Assembly: GCA_021604505.1 (NCBI GenBank)
Contig: BQJC01000002.1
Span: 186,001 to 250,000, forward strand
Reading direction: 5' to 3'
From: Nitrospinaceae bacterium
GTDB lineage: Bacteria; Nitrospinota; Nitrospinia; Nitrospinales; VA-1
Length of the DNA: 64,000 nt
Part shown: one piece after another, positions 1 to 8,897 of the stretch
Layout of the letters: each line of letters starts with the position of its first letter
Position numbering within the stretch: position 1 is the stretch's first letter
Position numbers and translations under genes: made by a program
The notes under the pieces: generated by a model
What the model saw: the letters and a program-made list of their open reading frames with translations, nothing else
Databases searched by the model: none
What the model was told of the DNA's origin: nothing

Positions 1-2308
1 CCGGGGCGCCGGTTTTCATGCGCATGAACCCTTCCAGAAAACCCATGACATTGCGCATCACATCGGCGCTTTTCAACAAATGCGGAAGGCTGACTTCTCC
101 GCGCCCGAACGCATCGCCCAACTGCCGCATGGTTTTCATGAGATAACTGCTGATGAACTCCAGCGGTTCGTGTTTATCGACAATTTGGGCAACTTCTAAA
201 ACGATCCGGTCATGATAATCAAAACGGCCGCCGTCCTTTTCCACCTGCCCCTGCTCTTTTTGCTTGAATCCGTCCCTGATTTTCTGGCAGATGCGGTCCT
301 CCAAAGAAAGGTCTTCATAGTCGACTTTCTTTTGCACGGCGCCGGTTTTTTTGGTCAGAGCGATCTGCTCCAGTTCTTCAAAAGCATCCATATCTCTGTG
401 CAGGATGACTTTCCTGGCCAGATCCACATCGTGCTGTTTGAGACTTTCCAGGGGAACGTAGTGGTTGGGGTTGAGAATGGCGCAATCCAAGCCTGCACGT
501 TCCGCTTCATCTAAGAACACACTGGTGAGCACTTTTCGCATATAGGGTTTTTGCGCCAACCCGTTGGTCAGATTACCCACACCGATGCTGGTTTTAAGAT
601 CGGGATGAATCGCCTTGATGCGGGGCAGACATTTCAAAGTCTCGGCGCAAAAATTCAACCCTTCCACCGATTCACTGCCGATGGGGTAGGCATTCACGTC
701 GATCAACAACTGGTCGGGCGTCACGCCAAACTTTTCTTCCGCCTGCTTGACGATTTCCGCGGCCAACTCATATTTCTCATCCGCCGTCTGCCCTGGGCCT
801 TGGGGGCCATTGACCAGGGCCACGTAAACCGGGTGATGCTCCTCGGTGAGAGACAGCACCGCTTCCAGTTTGCTTTGCCCCTTACTATATTCTTCCAGAC
901 TGATGGAGTTGATGATCGGGCGGCCGGGATACACCTCGATCGCCTCCTTAAGTGCTTCCACGGAAAAGGAGTCCAGGCACATGGCCCCTTGAAAATCGCT
1001 GGTGAGATGGTGGATCACCTCAGGCAGAACCTTTTCTGTTTCTACAATGTTGCTGTCCATGCACACGTCGATGATTTCGATTCCCAGGTCCTTGACCTGC
1101 TCGCGGACGACCTCTTCCAACGGTGGAAACTGCAATCCGCCTTCGGATTCCACCGCATCTCGAATGACCTTGCTGCCGCGCACGTTGAGACGCTCGCCGA
1201 TCCGTATCAGCCCCTGGGAACTGTCGAGGGGCACCGCCTCCTGCGGGCCTGAAACGTAAACTCCGGAATCGGGTTGACGGCTCTTTCGTTCAATGCCGTC
1301 AATTCGTTTTCTGAGGGCCTCGATATGATCCGGCCTGGTGCCGCAACAACCGCCAACGATGGCGACACCAGATTCGCTGACAAAAGCTCCTACCATTTCC
1401 GCCATCGCTTCCGGTTCCAGCTTGTAACAAGTCTTGCCGTCCTCCGAGATCGGCTGGCCAGCATTGGGAACAATAGAGATGGGATGGTGACAGAACCGGC
1501 TCAGTTTCTCCACCGTGCCGCCCATGAGCTCCGGTCCCACATTACAGTTGATCCCGAACACATCGATTCCCATGCCTGAAACTGCGGTGTAGGCGGCGTG
1601 AATGTCGGTATTGAAAATCTGCATTTTCGAAAACTGATCCACCGTCACCTGAGCCATGATCGGAAGCGGCCGTCCTAGCTCCTGAAAGGCGCGCTTGGCT
1701 CCAATGATCGAGGCTTTCAATTCCAGAATATCCTGCTGGGTTTCAAATAAGAGAAGATCGGCGCCGCCGTCCAGCAATCCCAAGACCTGCCGACGGTTGT
1801 TGTCTACAATTTGCGCGAACACGGCTTTTTTTAGATCGGCTTCTGTGCTGGACAAAACATAATTGGAAGGGCCGATGGACCCGGCCACAAAAAGAGGGCG
1901 ACCGTCGTATTCGGGAAGCGAACGGTATGTATCCACGGCCTGTTTTGCAATTTTCGCGCCGGCAACGTTTAAGTGGTAGGTGATGGCCTCATAATCGCAT
2001 TGCGAAAAGTCCAGTTCCTCGGGAACGGCTTGCATGTCCGACGGGTCCAGTTTGGAAAAGTCGAATTCCTTCAAACGCAAGGGGGACGCGCCGAACGTGT
2101 TGGTCTCTATGATATTGGCGCCGGCTTTCAGGTATTTCAGGTGAATGCCTTCTAAGTCAGCAGGCCGGGAAAATATTAATAGATCGGTCAGCATTTTGAA
2201 ATCCGGCCCGCCAAACGCCGCGTCGGTCAAACCCAGATCCTGAACCATGGTTCCCATGGCCCCATCTAGAATCAAAACCTGCTTTTTCAGTTCATCTTGA
2301 AACGTCAT
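1..2308 (-). CDS. metH: Cobalamin-dependent methionine synthase, 3' end cut by window edge
   Basis: Transfers a methyl group from methyltetrahydrofolate to homocysteine through cobalamin. About 769 codons are visible from the ATG at 2308. The N-terminal homocysteine-binding domain (residues ~1-325) carries the zinc ligands, one Cys in NCNVG (~residue 253) and the pair in GGCCGT (~residue 320). A pterin-binding domain follows (~345-620, with RIGERLNVRGS near its start and DVNAYPIGSES later). The start of the B12-binding cap begins near residue 660 and runs off the window, so the B12-binding and activation domains are not seen. The 237 bp upstream of the start show no SAM, SAH or cobalamin riboswitch that I can recognise. 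It is a single gene facing left. Confidence 0.95.
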   Translation of the reverse strand, partial: MTFQDELKKQVLILDGAMGTMVQDLGLTDAAFGGPDFKMLTDLLIFSRPADLEGIHLKYLKAGANIIETNTFGASPLRLKEFDFSKLDPSDMQAVPEELDFSQCDYEAITYHLNVAGAKIAKQAVDTYRSLPEYDGRPLFVAGSIGPSNYVLSSTEADLKKAVFAQIVDNNRRQVLGLLDGGADLLLFETQQDILELKASIIGAKRAFQELGRPLPIMAQVTVDQFSKMQIFNTDIHAAYTAVSGMGIDVFGINCNVGPELMGGTVEKLSRFCHHPISIVPNAGQPISEDGKTCYKLEPEAMAEMVGAFVSESGVAIVGGCCGTRPDHIEALRKRIDGIERKSRQPDSGVYVSGPQEAVPLDSSQGLIRIGERLNVRGSKVIRDAVESEGGLQFPPLEEVVREQVKDLGIEIIDVCMDSNIVETEKVLPEVIHHLTSDFQGAMCLDSFSVEALKEAIEVYPGRPIINSISLEEYSKGQSKLEAVLSLTEEHHPVYVALVNGPQGPGQTADEKYELAAEIVKQAEEKFGVTPDQLLIDVNAYPIGSESVEGLNFCAETLKCLPRIKAIHPDLKTSIGVGNLTNGLAQKPYMRKVLTSVFLDEAERAGLDCAILNPNHYVPLESLKQHDVDLARKVILHRDMDAFEELEQIALTKKTGAVQKKVDYEDLSLEDRICQKIRDGFKQKEQGQVEKDGGRFDYHDRIVLEVAQIVDKHEPLEFISSYLMKTMRQLGDAFGRGEVSLPHLLKSADVMRNVMGFLEGFMRMKTGAP

Positions 2309-2545
2309 TATCAGCCTTTACTCAATTTAAATTAACGGGTTTTCTATCTTAGCGCCTCGCCATTGCAGCTCGACGGGATCAACAGTTAAGATTAACAGAA
2401 ATTTGCAAAATCGAGAAATCGCCCGCATAAATAGGATGGGAGTCATCCCTTCACGTTGTTAAAAAATTTAACTCTGGTTTGCTCAGAAAAACGAAAGCTT
2501 CACGGCAGAATAAAACTTAATTATAAAAAGAAACTGTTTTTCAGG

Positions 2546-5521
2546 TTACTGGTCAGGAAGAGTGATAATAAAAGTGGACCCATTTTGCGGAGAACTGGTA
2601 GCGGTAATTTCACCACCATGCCTGTGAACGATTTTTTGACAAATAGCAAGCCCCATGCCGGTGCCTTCATACTCCATTTTGCCATGAAGACGCTCAAAAG
2701 GTTTGAATATTCTTTTCAGATGCCGCACATCAAAACCAATTCCCTGGTCCGCCACTCGAATTTCGTGCCACCCGTTTTCCTGAATTCGGTGGCTGACGCT
2801 GATCGCAGGAGACTCTCCATGCTTATGAAATTTGAGCGCGTTGGATATCAGGTTTTGAAACAATTGATGCATTTGCGTCGCGTCTGCCTTTAGGGTTGGA
2901 AGCGCCCCCACATCAATGACCGCCTGGGTTTCATCAATCCGTTCTTCAAAGAGGGCCAGGACATCAGCGACCACCTCCTTCAAATCGACCGGACGCAAAG
3001 GAATGGAAAAGAGGGTCACCTTTGAATAGTGCAAAAGATCCTCGATAAATTTCTGCATATGATGCGCCGCTTTTTCCATGCGGGTCAAGTAATCCTTTCC
3101 CCGATCGTCCAGCGCGGGCGCGCAATCTTTTTGCAGTCGCGACCCGAAACCGATGATTTTCCGTAAAGGTTCCTGAAGGTCATGAGAAGCGATGGAGGCA
3201 AACTCTCGAAATTCCTGATTGCCGGATTCCATTCCGCCCATCTGCAACCGGGGGCTTTCCGTGGTTTGATTTCTCTCGTTAAATTCAGTGTCCCGGCGTT
3301 CCTTATTTTCTTTCTGCACTTTTGGCGGTTCATCGTCCTGCGTCTCGAAATCGATTCTGAAGACTTTTTGTTCCTTTTCATCACCGTTTCGGCGGCTGGC
3401 GTCGGTGAAGGTGACAACGGCTCCAACTTGTTGATTATTTTTCCAGATGGGAGTGCTCAAGAATTCCACTGAAAAATGCGAGCCGTCCTTTCGCCAAAAC
3501 ACCTCATCGACAACATGGCTCACCACCCCCTCTACCAGGGTATTGCAGATGTGGCATTCTTTCTGAGGATAGGGCCTGCCGTCGACACGCGAGTGATGCA
3601 TCGCGTTGTGTTGATTTTTTCCAATGAGTTCCTGGGAAGCATAGCCCAGCAGGTCCGCGCCTTCGTGGTTGATAAAGGTGATGTTCCCCTGCATGTCCAA
3701 ACCAAAAACGCCCTGGCCCGCTGCATGGGAAATCAAGTCTTTTTCCTGGACGGAGGGAGCATCGTTTATATCCGGTTCCTTGGGCGGCGGGTCTTTCTCG
3801 TACTGGAAATCTTGCGGTGCAGGTTCCACGGGCACCGGCCCGGTTTCAGCGGTTTCAATGGGTAAATAATCGGTTTCCTTTTGAGTCAGGGTTTCCTGAA
3901 TTTCCCGTCCGATTCTTTCCAGATGTCCTTCCCGGTCCCGCAATGTTTTTCTGGTTCGATCCAACTCCTTTTCCACCCGCGACAAACGAAGCTCATAATC
4001 CCGCAAATGACTTTCTAAATCAGTTTTAACCAGATCCATCTGTCTGAGCCGCTGATCCTTTTCCTGCGAACTTTTTTCCATCTGAAACATTTGATCTTCA
4101 ACCTGGGCGGTGTGTCTTTGGGTATTTTGCAACTCGTCCAGGGTTTCTTGAAGCCGGGTTTCCATTTCTTCCAGCCGATGGCCTTTCGTCCTGAGTTGAT
4201 CGCGGGACCGTAGCAGGTCTTCTTCTATCTCGGCGATCCTTTCATTCTTTTCCGAAAGATCCTTTTCCAACTCGTTGAAGTCGCCAAGAACGGCCATCAG
4301 TCGCTCTTCTTTTTCCCAAAGAGCATCGGCGGTTTGATTTCGATAGGTTTCGGATTTTGCAAACTCAGCCTCTTTTTTCAGGAGAGCTTCTTGGGTTTTT
4401 TCAAGTTCTCCCTGAACCCGGTTCAGACTCTCTTTTAAAGGATTTAACTCTTCATCGCCCCGCTCTCTTTCCTCAACCAGAGACGCAATGCGTTTTTCAC
4501 TTTTTTTCAACGTTTCTTCCATTTCGCGAAGTTCTTTTTCGACCTGGTCCAGGCGAACATCTTTACCCTCTATATCGGACTGCAACAGCCCCACATTCCT
4601 CTCCATTTCCAATAAGGCGTTTTCCGTTTCCCGCTTCTCTCTTTCCACATTGAGTAAATGAATACGACTGCCGCAAGCGGCAAGAAACGGTTTCAAAGTT
4701 TCCACCCAGGTGCTGTCGTACCCTCCTGCGCGGTTGGCCACCCCGACCACACCCAGCATTCGGCCCTCATGGTAAAACGGAAGCCCCATAAACGATTCCA
4801 TCGGTCGATGCCCTGCAGGAAGCGGATGTTTGCTGACGGCTGGGGAGACGTACTTTACCAACAAAGGTTTCCCGGATTGGACCACTTCATCGAACAAAGG
4901 TTCCACGTTGTAGTCGTCGAGCTCGGAAGGAAGGGGCGGTTGTTCACGGCTCAACTCCCTAGACTCCTCCCGAAAAGAGTGCCATGCCACGCCCGCTTGT
5001 TTCTGAAACAAAAGACGTTTCTCTTCGTTTTCAAACACTTCGCCAATCACTCCAAACCGGCTTTGGGTGAACGAAAGCAGGGAGTCGAGGATATTTTTAA
5101 ATAAATGCTGTTCTTCGCGCGGGATTTTTTCGCCGGAATGGACCTGTCCCATATGATGAATCAATTGGTGCAGTTCCTGCTTTTTGTTTTGCGTGCGTTT
5201 TTGAAACAGGCAAAGCACCGCCACCAGCCAGATGGTCAACAAAGCAAAACCCCGGTTGGTCGCCGCCGTAACCCACTCCCCGCCAGGGAAGGAAAAGTAA
5301 AAACCGGCCAGGCACAAAACGGACCCTGCGATAGCCGCCGTGTAGATATACCCCCGTCCCGGCCACCACAACCCAAGTAAAACCACAAGCGCGTAAGGCA
5401 CACCCATGGCCAGATCCAGAGACACCGCCAAATCCAGGCCCAGGGCGTCTGCCATTAGCAAAACACCGCCAAGGACAAGAATCAAATCCCGGCCTCTTAT
5501 TCTTTCAACCGTCGCAACCAT
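2546..5521 (-). CDS. Membrane GAF-PAS sensor histidine kinase with long coiled coil
   Basis: About 991 residues from ATG 5521; an in-frame TTG at 5554 is possible, but AAAAGG lies near the ATG. In order: several hydrophobic segments (~10-115), a GAF-like domain (~150-300), a very long charged coiled coil (~300-560), a PAS domain (~610-720), a HisKA box with SHDLQEPLRK, and an HATPase with QNLISNALKFHK and GTGMGLAICQK. No receiver domain is fused and no response regulator is adjacent, so it is probably an orphan kinase of the bacteriophytochrome-like HisKA type. Its PAS domain has the conserved HHSR.DG.PYP...C pattern also seen in the sigma-54 activator at 32948. The signal sensed is unknown. 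Confidence 0.9.
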   Translation of the reverse strand: MVATVERIRGRDLILVLGGVLLMADALGLDLAVSLDLAMGVPYALVVLLGLWWPGRGYIYTAAIAGSVLCLAGFYFSFPGGEWVTAATNRGFALLTIWLVAVLCLFQKRTQNKKQELHQLIHHMGQVHSGEKIPREEQHLFKNILDSLLSFTQSRFGVIGEVFENEEKRLLFQKQAGVAWHSFREESRELSREQPPLPSELDDYNVEPLFDEVVQSGKPLLVKYVSPAVSKHPLPAGHRPMESFMGLPFYHEGRMLGVVGVANRAGGYDSTWVETLKPFLAACGSRIHLLNVEREKRETENALLEMERNVGLLQSDIEGKDVRLDQVEKELREMEETLKKSEKRIASLVEERERGDEELNPLKESLNRVQGELEKTQEALLKKEAEFAKSETYRNQTADALWEKEERLMAVLGDFNELEKDLSEKNERIAEIEEDLLRSRDQLRTKGHRLEEMETRLQETLDELQNTQRHTAQVEDQMFQMEKSSQEKDQRLRQMDLVKTDLESHLRDYELRLSRVEKELDRTRKTLRDREGHLERIGREIQETLTQKETDYLPIETAETGPVPVEPAPQDFQYEKDPPPKEPDINDAPSVQEKDLISHAAGQGVFGLDMQGNITFINHEGADLLGYASQELIGKNQHNAMHHSRVDGRPYPQKECHICNTLVEGVVSHVVDEVFWRKDGSHFSVEFLSTPIWKNNQQVGAVVTFTDASRRNGDEKEQKVFRIDFETQDDEPPKVQKENKERRDTEFNERNQTTESPRLQMGGMESGNQEFREFASIASHDLQEPLRKIIGFGSRLQKDCAPALDDRGKDYLTRMEKAAHHMQKFIEDLLHYSKVTLFSIPLRPVDLKEVVADVLALFEERIDETQAVIDVGALPTLKADATQMHQLFQNLISNALKFHKHGESPAISVSHRIQENGWHEIRVADQGIGFDVRHLKRIFKPFERLHGKMEYEGTGMGLAICQKIVHRHGGEITATSSPQNGSTFIITLPDQ

Positions 5522-5641
5522 GCGGGAAAACCTTTTTGTCTTCGATAAACTCAAAGTACAGGCTTATATTTCTGTTTTCAATTGGATAATATATACTGCA
5601 GTCCTCAACCCTCACACACCGTTAGGAGTTCCGAAATAAAC

Positions 5642-6805
5642 ATGGCAAATCATCTTTTTTATTCGGCTGGCCAAAGAAGAGTTCGTTGTTTTTATTTCTT
5701 GATCGTTACGTTGAGTGCGTTATTTTTTGCGACCTCTGTATCCTGTGCCGCATCACGCAAAGGAACCCTTGAAGAACTCAATCTGAAATACCCGCAGGAT
5801 GTTAAGATCAACTTATTTGCCGATGGCGTTCCCAGCGCACGGCACATGGCCTTCGATGACCAGGGAATTTTGTTTCTTTCCCAGCGTAAAACAGGAAAGG
5901 TGGTCGTCTTGCCAGACAAAGACGGCGACGGAAAATCCGATCAAACCGTAACCCTTCTCAAAAGCCGGCAAGTACCGCACGGACTGGCTTTTGCACAATT
6001 GGATTCCGGGTATTATTTATACGTTGCCGAGGAACACCAGGTTGTCCGCATGAAGCGAACCGGCAAACCGTTTACCTATGGAAAACCGGAAGTCGTCATC
6101 CGGGGAATTCCCACCGGAGGCCACTACACCCGCACGATTAAAATAAAGGATCAGAAAATATATCTCTCGGTGGGCTCATCCTGCAATGTCTGCGTCGAGG
6201 AGGATCCTTTGCGCGCGGCAATTTCACGTTTCAATCTCGACGGGTCGGGAAAAGAAATTTTTGCATCAGGGCTTAGAAACTCGGTGGGGATCGAATTTTC
6301 TCCGTACTCCGGCGAGTTGTGGGGAGTCAACAATGGGCGCGACAACATCGGCGACGATCATCCGAGAGAAGAACTAAACATCATTCGCCAGGGAAATCAT
6401 TACGGCTGGCCTTACTGCTATGAAAACCGAACCTGGGATGTGGATTTCGGAAAAAAATACGATTGCGCAACGACTGTACCGCCAGCTCACACATTTACAG
6501 CACACATGGCGCCTTTGGGTCTTGCCTTTTATCAACAAGGAACGCTGCCGGAACGCTTTAACGACAGCGTGTTCGTAGCCTTTCACGGGTCCTGGAACCG
6601 ATCGGTCCCGGCGGGTTACAAGGTGGTTCGCATTAAGCTGAACGCGAAAGGAGAAATTCTTTCCCACGAAGATTTCATCACCGGCTGGCTGCAACCGGAC
6701 GGCGGTAAAAACGGTCGCCCGGTGGATATCGAACAGTCGCCCAGCGGGGACCTTTATCTTTCCGACGACTACCTGGGTGCGGTGTATCGGATCACTGGGA
6801 AATAA
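5642..6805 (+). CDS. Exported PQQ-type sugar/sorbosone dehydrogenase-like protein
   Basis: About 387 residues. I chose ATG 5642 rather than an upstream in-frame ATG (5582) because it follows an AGGAG at about 5624 and directly starts a signal peptide ending near SVSCAAS. The mature part is a six-bladed beta-propeller of the glucose/sorbosone dehydrogenase family, with DKDGDGKSD, VPHGLAF, GSSCNVC, GLRNSVGIEFSP and FHGSWNRS. Family members oxidise sugars in the periplasm with PQQ and calcium, but many homologues have no tested substrate. The two-Cys GSSCNVC motif suggests a disulphide. It is divergent from the histidine kinase and its stop is 7 bp from that of the convergent SUMF1 gene. Confidence 0.88.
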   Translation: MANHLFYSAGQRRVRCFYFLIVTLSALFFATSVSCAASRKGTLEELNLKYPQDVKINLFADGVPSARHMAFDDQGILFLSQRKTGKVVVLPDKDGDGKSDQTVTLLKSRQVPHGLAFAQLDSGYYLYVAEEHQVVRMKRTGKPFTYGKPEVVIRGIPTGGHYTRTIKIKDQKIYLSVGSSCNVCVEEDPLRAAISRFNLDGSGKEIFASGLRNSVGIEFSPYSGELWGVNNGRDNIGDDHPREELNIIRQGNHYGWPYCYENRTWDVDFGKKYDCATTVPPAHTFTAHMAPLGLAFYQQGTLPERFNDSVFVAFHGSWNRSVPAGYKVVRIKLNAKGEILSHEDFITGWLQPDGGKNGRPVDIEQSPSGDLYLSDDYLGAVYRITGK

Positions 6806-6811
6806 ACGGAT

Positions 6812-7699
6812 TCAGATGGCTTCTTTTTTCTCAGGTTTCTTTTGAAACAGGGGCGCCCTATCTTTAGCACAACGGAAACCGACATCTTTATTCCGGGCGA
6901 AGGGGTTGAGTTTTTCCCGGTAAGACGCCCTGGCTTTTAACGCCACCACTTTTTTGTAACTCTTTTTCGGGAAATGCCCGACACCCATATAGGATAAGCC
7001 GCGAACCACGACGTATTTTTTGCCATAGTCCGGGGACGCGTATTCATTGTCCGGGTAGGGAAGGTAATAATCCCAAACCCATTCCCAGGCGTTGCCGATC
7101 ATATCGTGAACCCCATAAGGGCTTGCGCCGGCGGGAAAACTGCCGACAGGTCTCAATTGATGCCCGACCCTTTTTTTAGAAGAATGGCTGATATTCGCAG
7201 CATCCCAGTTAAAACTGTTCCCCCAGGGAAAAACATTTCCCAGGGAACCGCGGGCGGCTTTTTCCCATTCCGCTTCAGTGGGCAGGCGTTTACCCGTCCA
7301 CTCGGCATAGGCGGCGGCATCGAAAAAGTTGACGTTTGTGACCGGTAGATCGTCGTCACCGTCCGCGTATTTTGGCCCCGCCCAGGTGCGCGGCGGTTTG
7401 TGGTCGGTCGCCTGGCAGAAAATATAATATTGTCGATTGGTCACTTCATACTTGTCGATAAAAAAATCCCGGGTATACACACGGTGTTCGGGAAACTCAT
7501 CGGCGAACCACGGCTTGGTCAGACCGACGCTGAGCGCATGATTTTCACTGTCCACCGCATCGGTGCCCATGGTGAAATCGCCTGAAGGAATCAGGACCAT
7601 CCCGTCAGGCGCCGATTGCAACAGACAACCGGACAGCCAAAGCACGCCTGATAAACAGAGCCCGAGTTTTAAATGGCTAAAAATTTTTGTTAATTTCAA
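6812..7699 (-). CDS. SUMF1/formylglycine-generating-enzyme-like lipoprotein
   Basis: About 295 residues from a TTG at 7699, which gives a compact lipoprotein signal (MKLTKIFSH... ending LSGC). Earlier ATGs at 7732 and 7747 would overlap the divergent ParB gene. The body is a FGE-sulfatase domain: MVLIPSGDFTMG, YEVTNRQY, RLPTEAEWEKAARG, GNAWEWVWDYY and the terminal VGFRCAKD. True formylglycine-generating enzymes need a Cys pair near the C-terminus. I see only a single Cys there (FRCAKD), so this is more likely a structural or non-canonical SUMF1 protein anchored in the outer membrane. Start choice is uncertain because no clear ribosome site is visible. Confidence 0.85.
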   Translation of the reverse strand: MKLTKIFSHLKLGLCLSGVLWLSGCLLQSAPDGMVLIPSGDFTMGTDAVDSENHALSVGLTKPWFADEFPEHRVYTRDFFIDKYEVTNRQYYIFCQATDHKPPRTWAGPKYADGDDDLPVTNVNFFDAAAYAEWTGKRLPTEAEWEKAARGSLGNVFPWGNSFNWDAANISHSSKKRVGHQLRPVGSFPAGASPYGVHDMIGNAWEWVWDYYLPYPDNEYASPDYGKKYVVVRGLSYMGVGHFPKKSYKKVVALKARASYREKLNPFARNKDVGFRCAKDRAPLFQKKPEKKEAI

Positions 7700-7700
7700 T

Positions 7701-8684
7701 ATGCCAATCACCAATAACAATTTAGAGAACATCCCGTTGCAAGCCATCGACCGTCAGGATTCGCTGACGGATTTTTCTCTTAACCCCGTGCCGGATGCGC
7801 TGAAGGATTCGATTCAGGAAATCGGGGTCATTCACCCGGTTCTCCTGGCAAATTCGGGGGACCGCTTCCGAATCATTTGCGGTCACCGCCGGGTGGCCGC
7901 TTGCGAATCGCTGAGCCTCACCGAAATTCCAACCCTCACCGCTCAATCCGACCTTTCCGACGAAACGCTTATAAAACTCAATTTGACCGAGAACCGCGCT
8001 CATCGATCCTACAGCGACGTTGAAAAGGCACGGGTCCTCCGCAAACTTCGGGGAGCGGATGTTTCCGAAAAGATTATTATTGAGAAGTATATGCCCCTTA
8101 TGGGTATGGAGCGAAGTAAAAAATGGTATGAGGATTTATCCGCGATCGACCGTTTGAGCCCCGCCCTGCAAAAACTCCTGCACGAGTCGAACGTGCCGGT
8201 CAGAAATTTTTATCCTTTGCTGAAATGGGATGCCGCAAGCTGTGACGCGGCTGAAAGCCTTTTCGCGGTTGTTCGTCCGGGAATCAACAAATGGAGGGAC
8301 TTGCTGGAACTGCTGGACGAAACCGCCCGGATCGAAAACCTGTCGCCGGCGGAACTACTGCATCGCGAGGAAATCCAGACGGTTCTTGCTCAAAACGACC
8401 TGCAGGCACACGAAAAATACGACCAGATCGTCCAAACCATCATTCCCTGGCGCACCCCGGTTTTAGCCGGGTTGAGAAAAAAAATAGCGCAAACCCTGGA
8501 CAAACTTTCCCTGGGTCCGCAGACCAAAATCCGAATTCAGGAAAGCCTGGAGATCGACGACATCAAAATTGAAATCAAAGGCCGCGACACAAAATCCCTC
8601 GCTCGCGAAGTGGACCGTCTGGCAGAAGCCGCCAGGTCGGATGCGATGACCGAACTCCTGCGGATTTTAAAGGAATTAAAATGA
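7701..8684 (+). CDS. Orphan ParB/Spo0J-like nucleoid partition-type protein
   Basis: About 327 residues from ATG 7701. The N-terminal ParB/sulfiredoxin-fold domain shows IPLQAIDRQ, the GVIHPVLL segment and the GHRRVAACE box that in ParB binds CTP and clamps DNA. A central helical part (~95-200) corresponds to the HTH region. A C-terminal helix (SLAREVDRLAEAARS) may dimerise. There is no parA next to it and no parS-like palindrome nearby, so a role in chromosome partition is not supported by context. It may act as a specialised regulator instead. There is no Shine-Dalgarno before the start, which lies 2 bp from the divergent lipoprotein start. Confidence 0.85.
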   Translation: MPITNNNLENIPLQAIDRQDSLTDFSLNPVPDALKDSIQEIGVIHPVLLANSGDRFRIICGHRRVAACESLSLTEIPTLTAQSDLSDETLIKLNLTENRAHRSYSDVEKARVLRKLRGADVSEKIIIEKYMPLMGMERSKKWYEDLSAIDRLSPALQKLLHESNVPVRNFYPLLKWDAASCDAAESLFAVVRPGINKWRDLLELLDETARIENLSPAELLHREEIQTVLAQNDLQAHEKYDQIVQTIIPWRTPVLAGLRKKIAQTLDKLSLGPQTKIRIQESLEIDDIKIEIKGRDTKSLAREVDRLAEAARSDAMTELLRILKELK

Positions 8685-8686
8685 GA

Positions 8687-8702
8687 ACCAGCGTGCCGCT
8701 GG
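8687..8702. repeat. 16-nt hairpin sequence shared with 53862-53877
   Basis: ACCAGCGTGCCGCTGG sits directly after the parB-like stop codon and forms a 6-bp stem with a 3-nt loop. The same 16 bases occur in inverse orientation at the 3' end of tRNA-Leu. A second perfect palindrome, CCTCCGCGGAGG, follows at 8705-8716. The pair may help end transcription, although no T-run follows. Confidence 0.6.
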
Positions 8703-8897
8703 CTCCTCCGCGGAGGGCGACTGGGCCCCGGCCTGGAGCGGATGCCCGGTAAACCCTGACGACGCTCATAAACTCTTGCGAAAAATGTCCGGATAAAAGC
8801 TCTGTCTGTGTGATATTCCACCCTTGCCCTCATGCTCCGCAGGGGCAAAGCAAAATTCAATCCGCCAAACCCATCGAACGTTAATTTTGCGCCAGCC

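Noticed and set aside
551-1252. Long forward-strand frame across 551-1252
   Set aside because: It is an antisense shadow of metH, whose codon pattern and motifs are clear on the minus strand.
2309-2545. Possible SAM, SAH or cobalamin riboswitch before metH
   Set aside because: No conserved boxes found in the 237-bp region.
7701-8684. Chromosomal parAB origin region
   Set aside because: No parA, gidA/gidB, dnaA or parS near the ParB-like gene.
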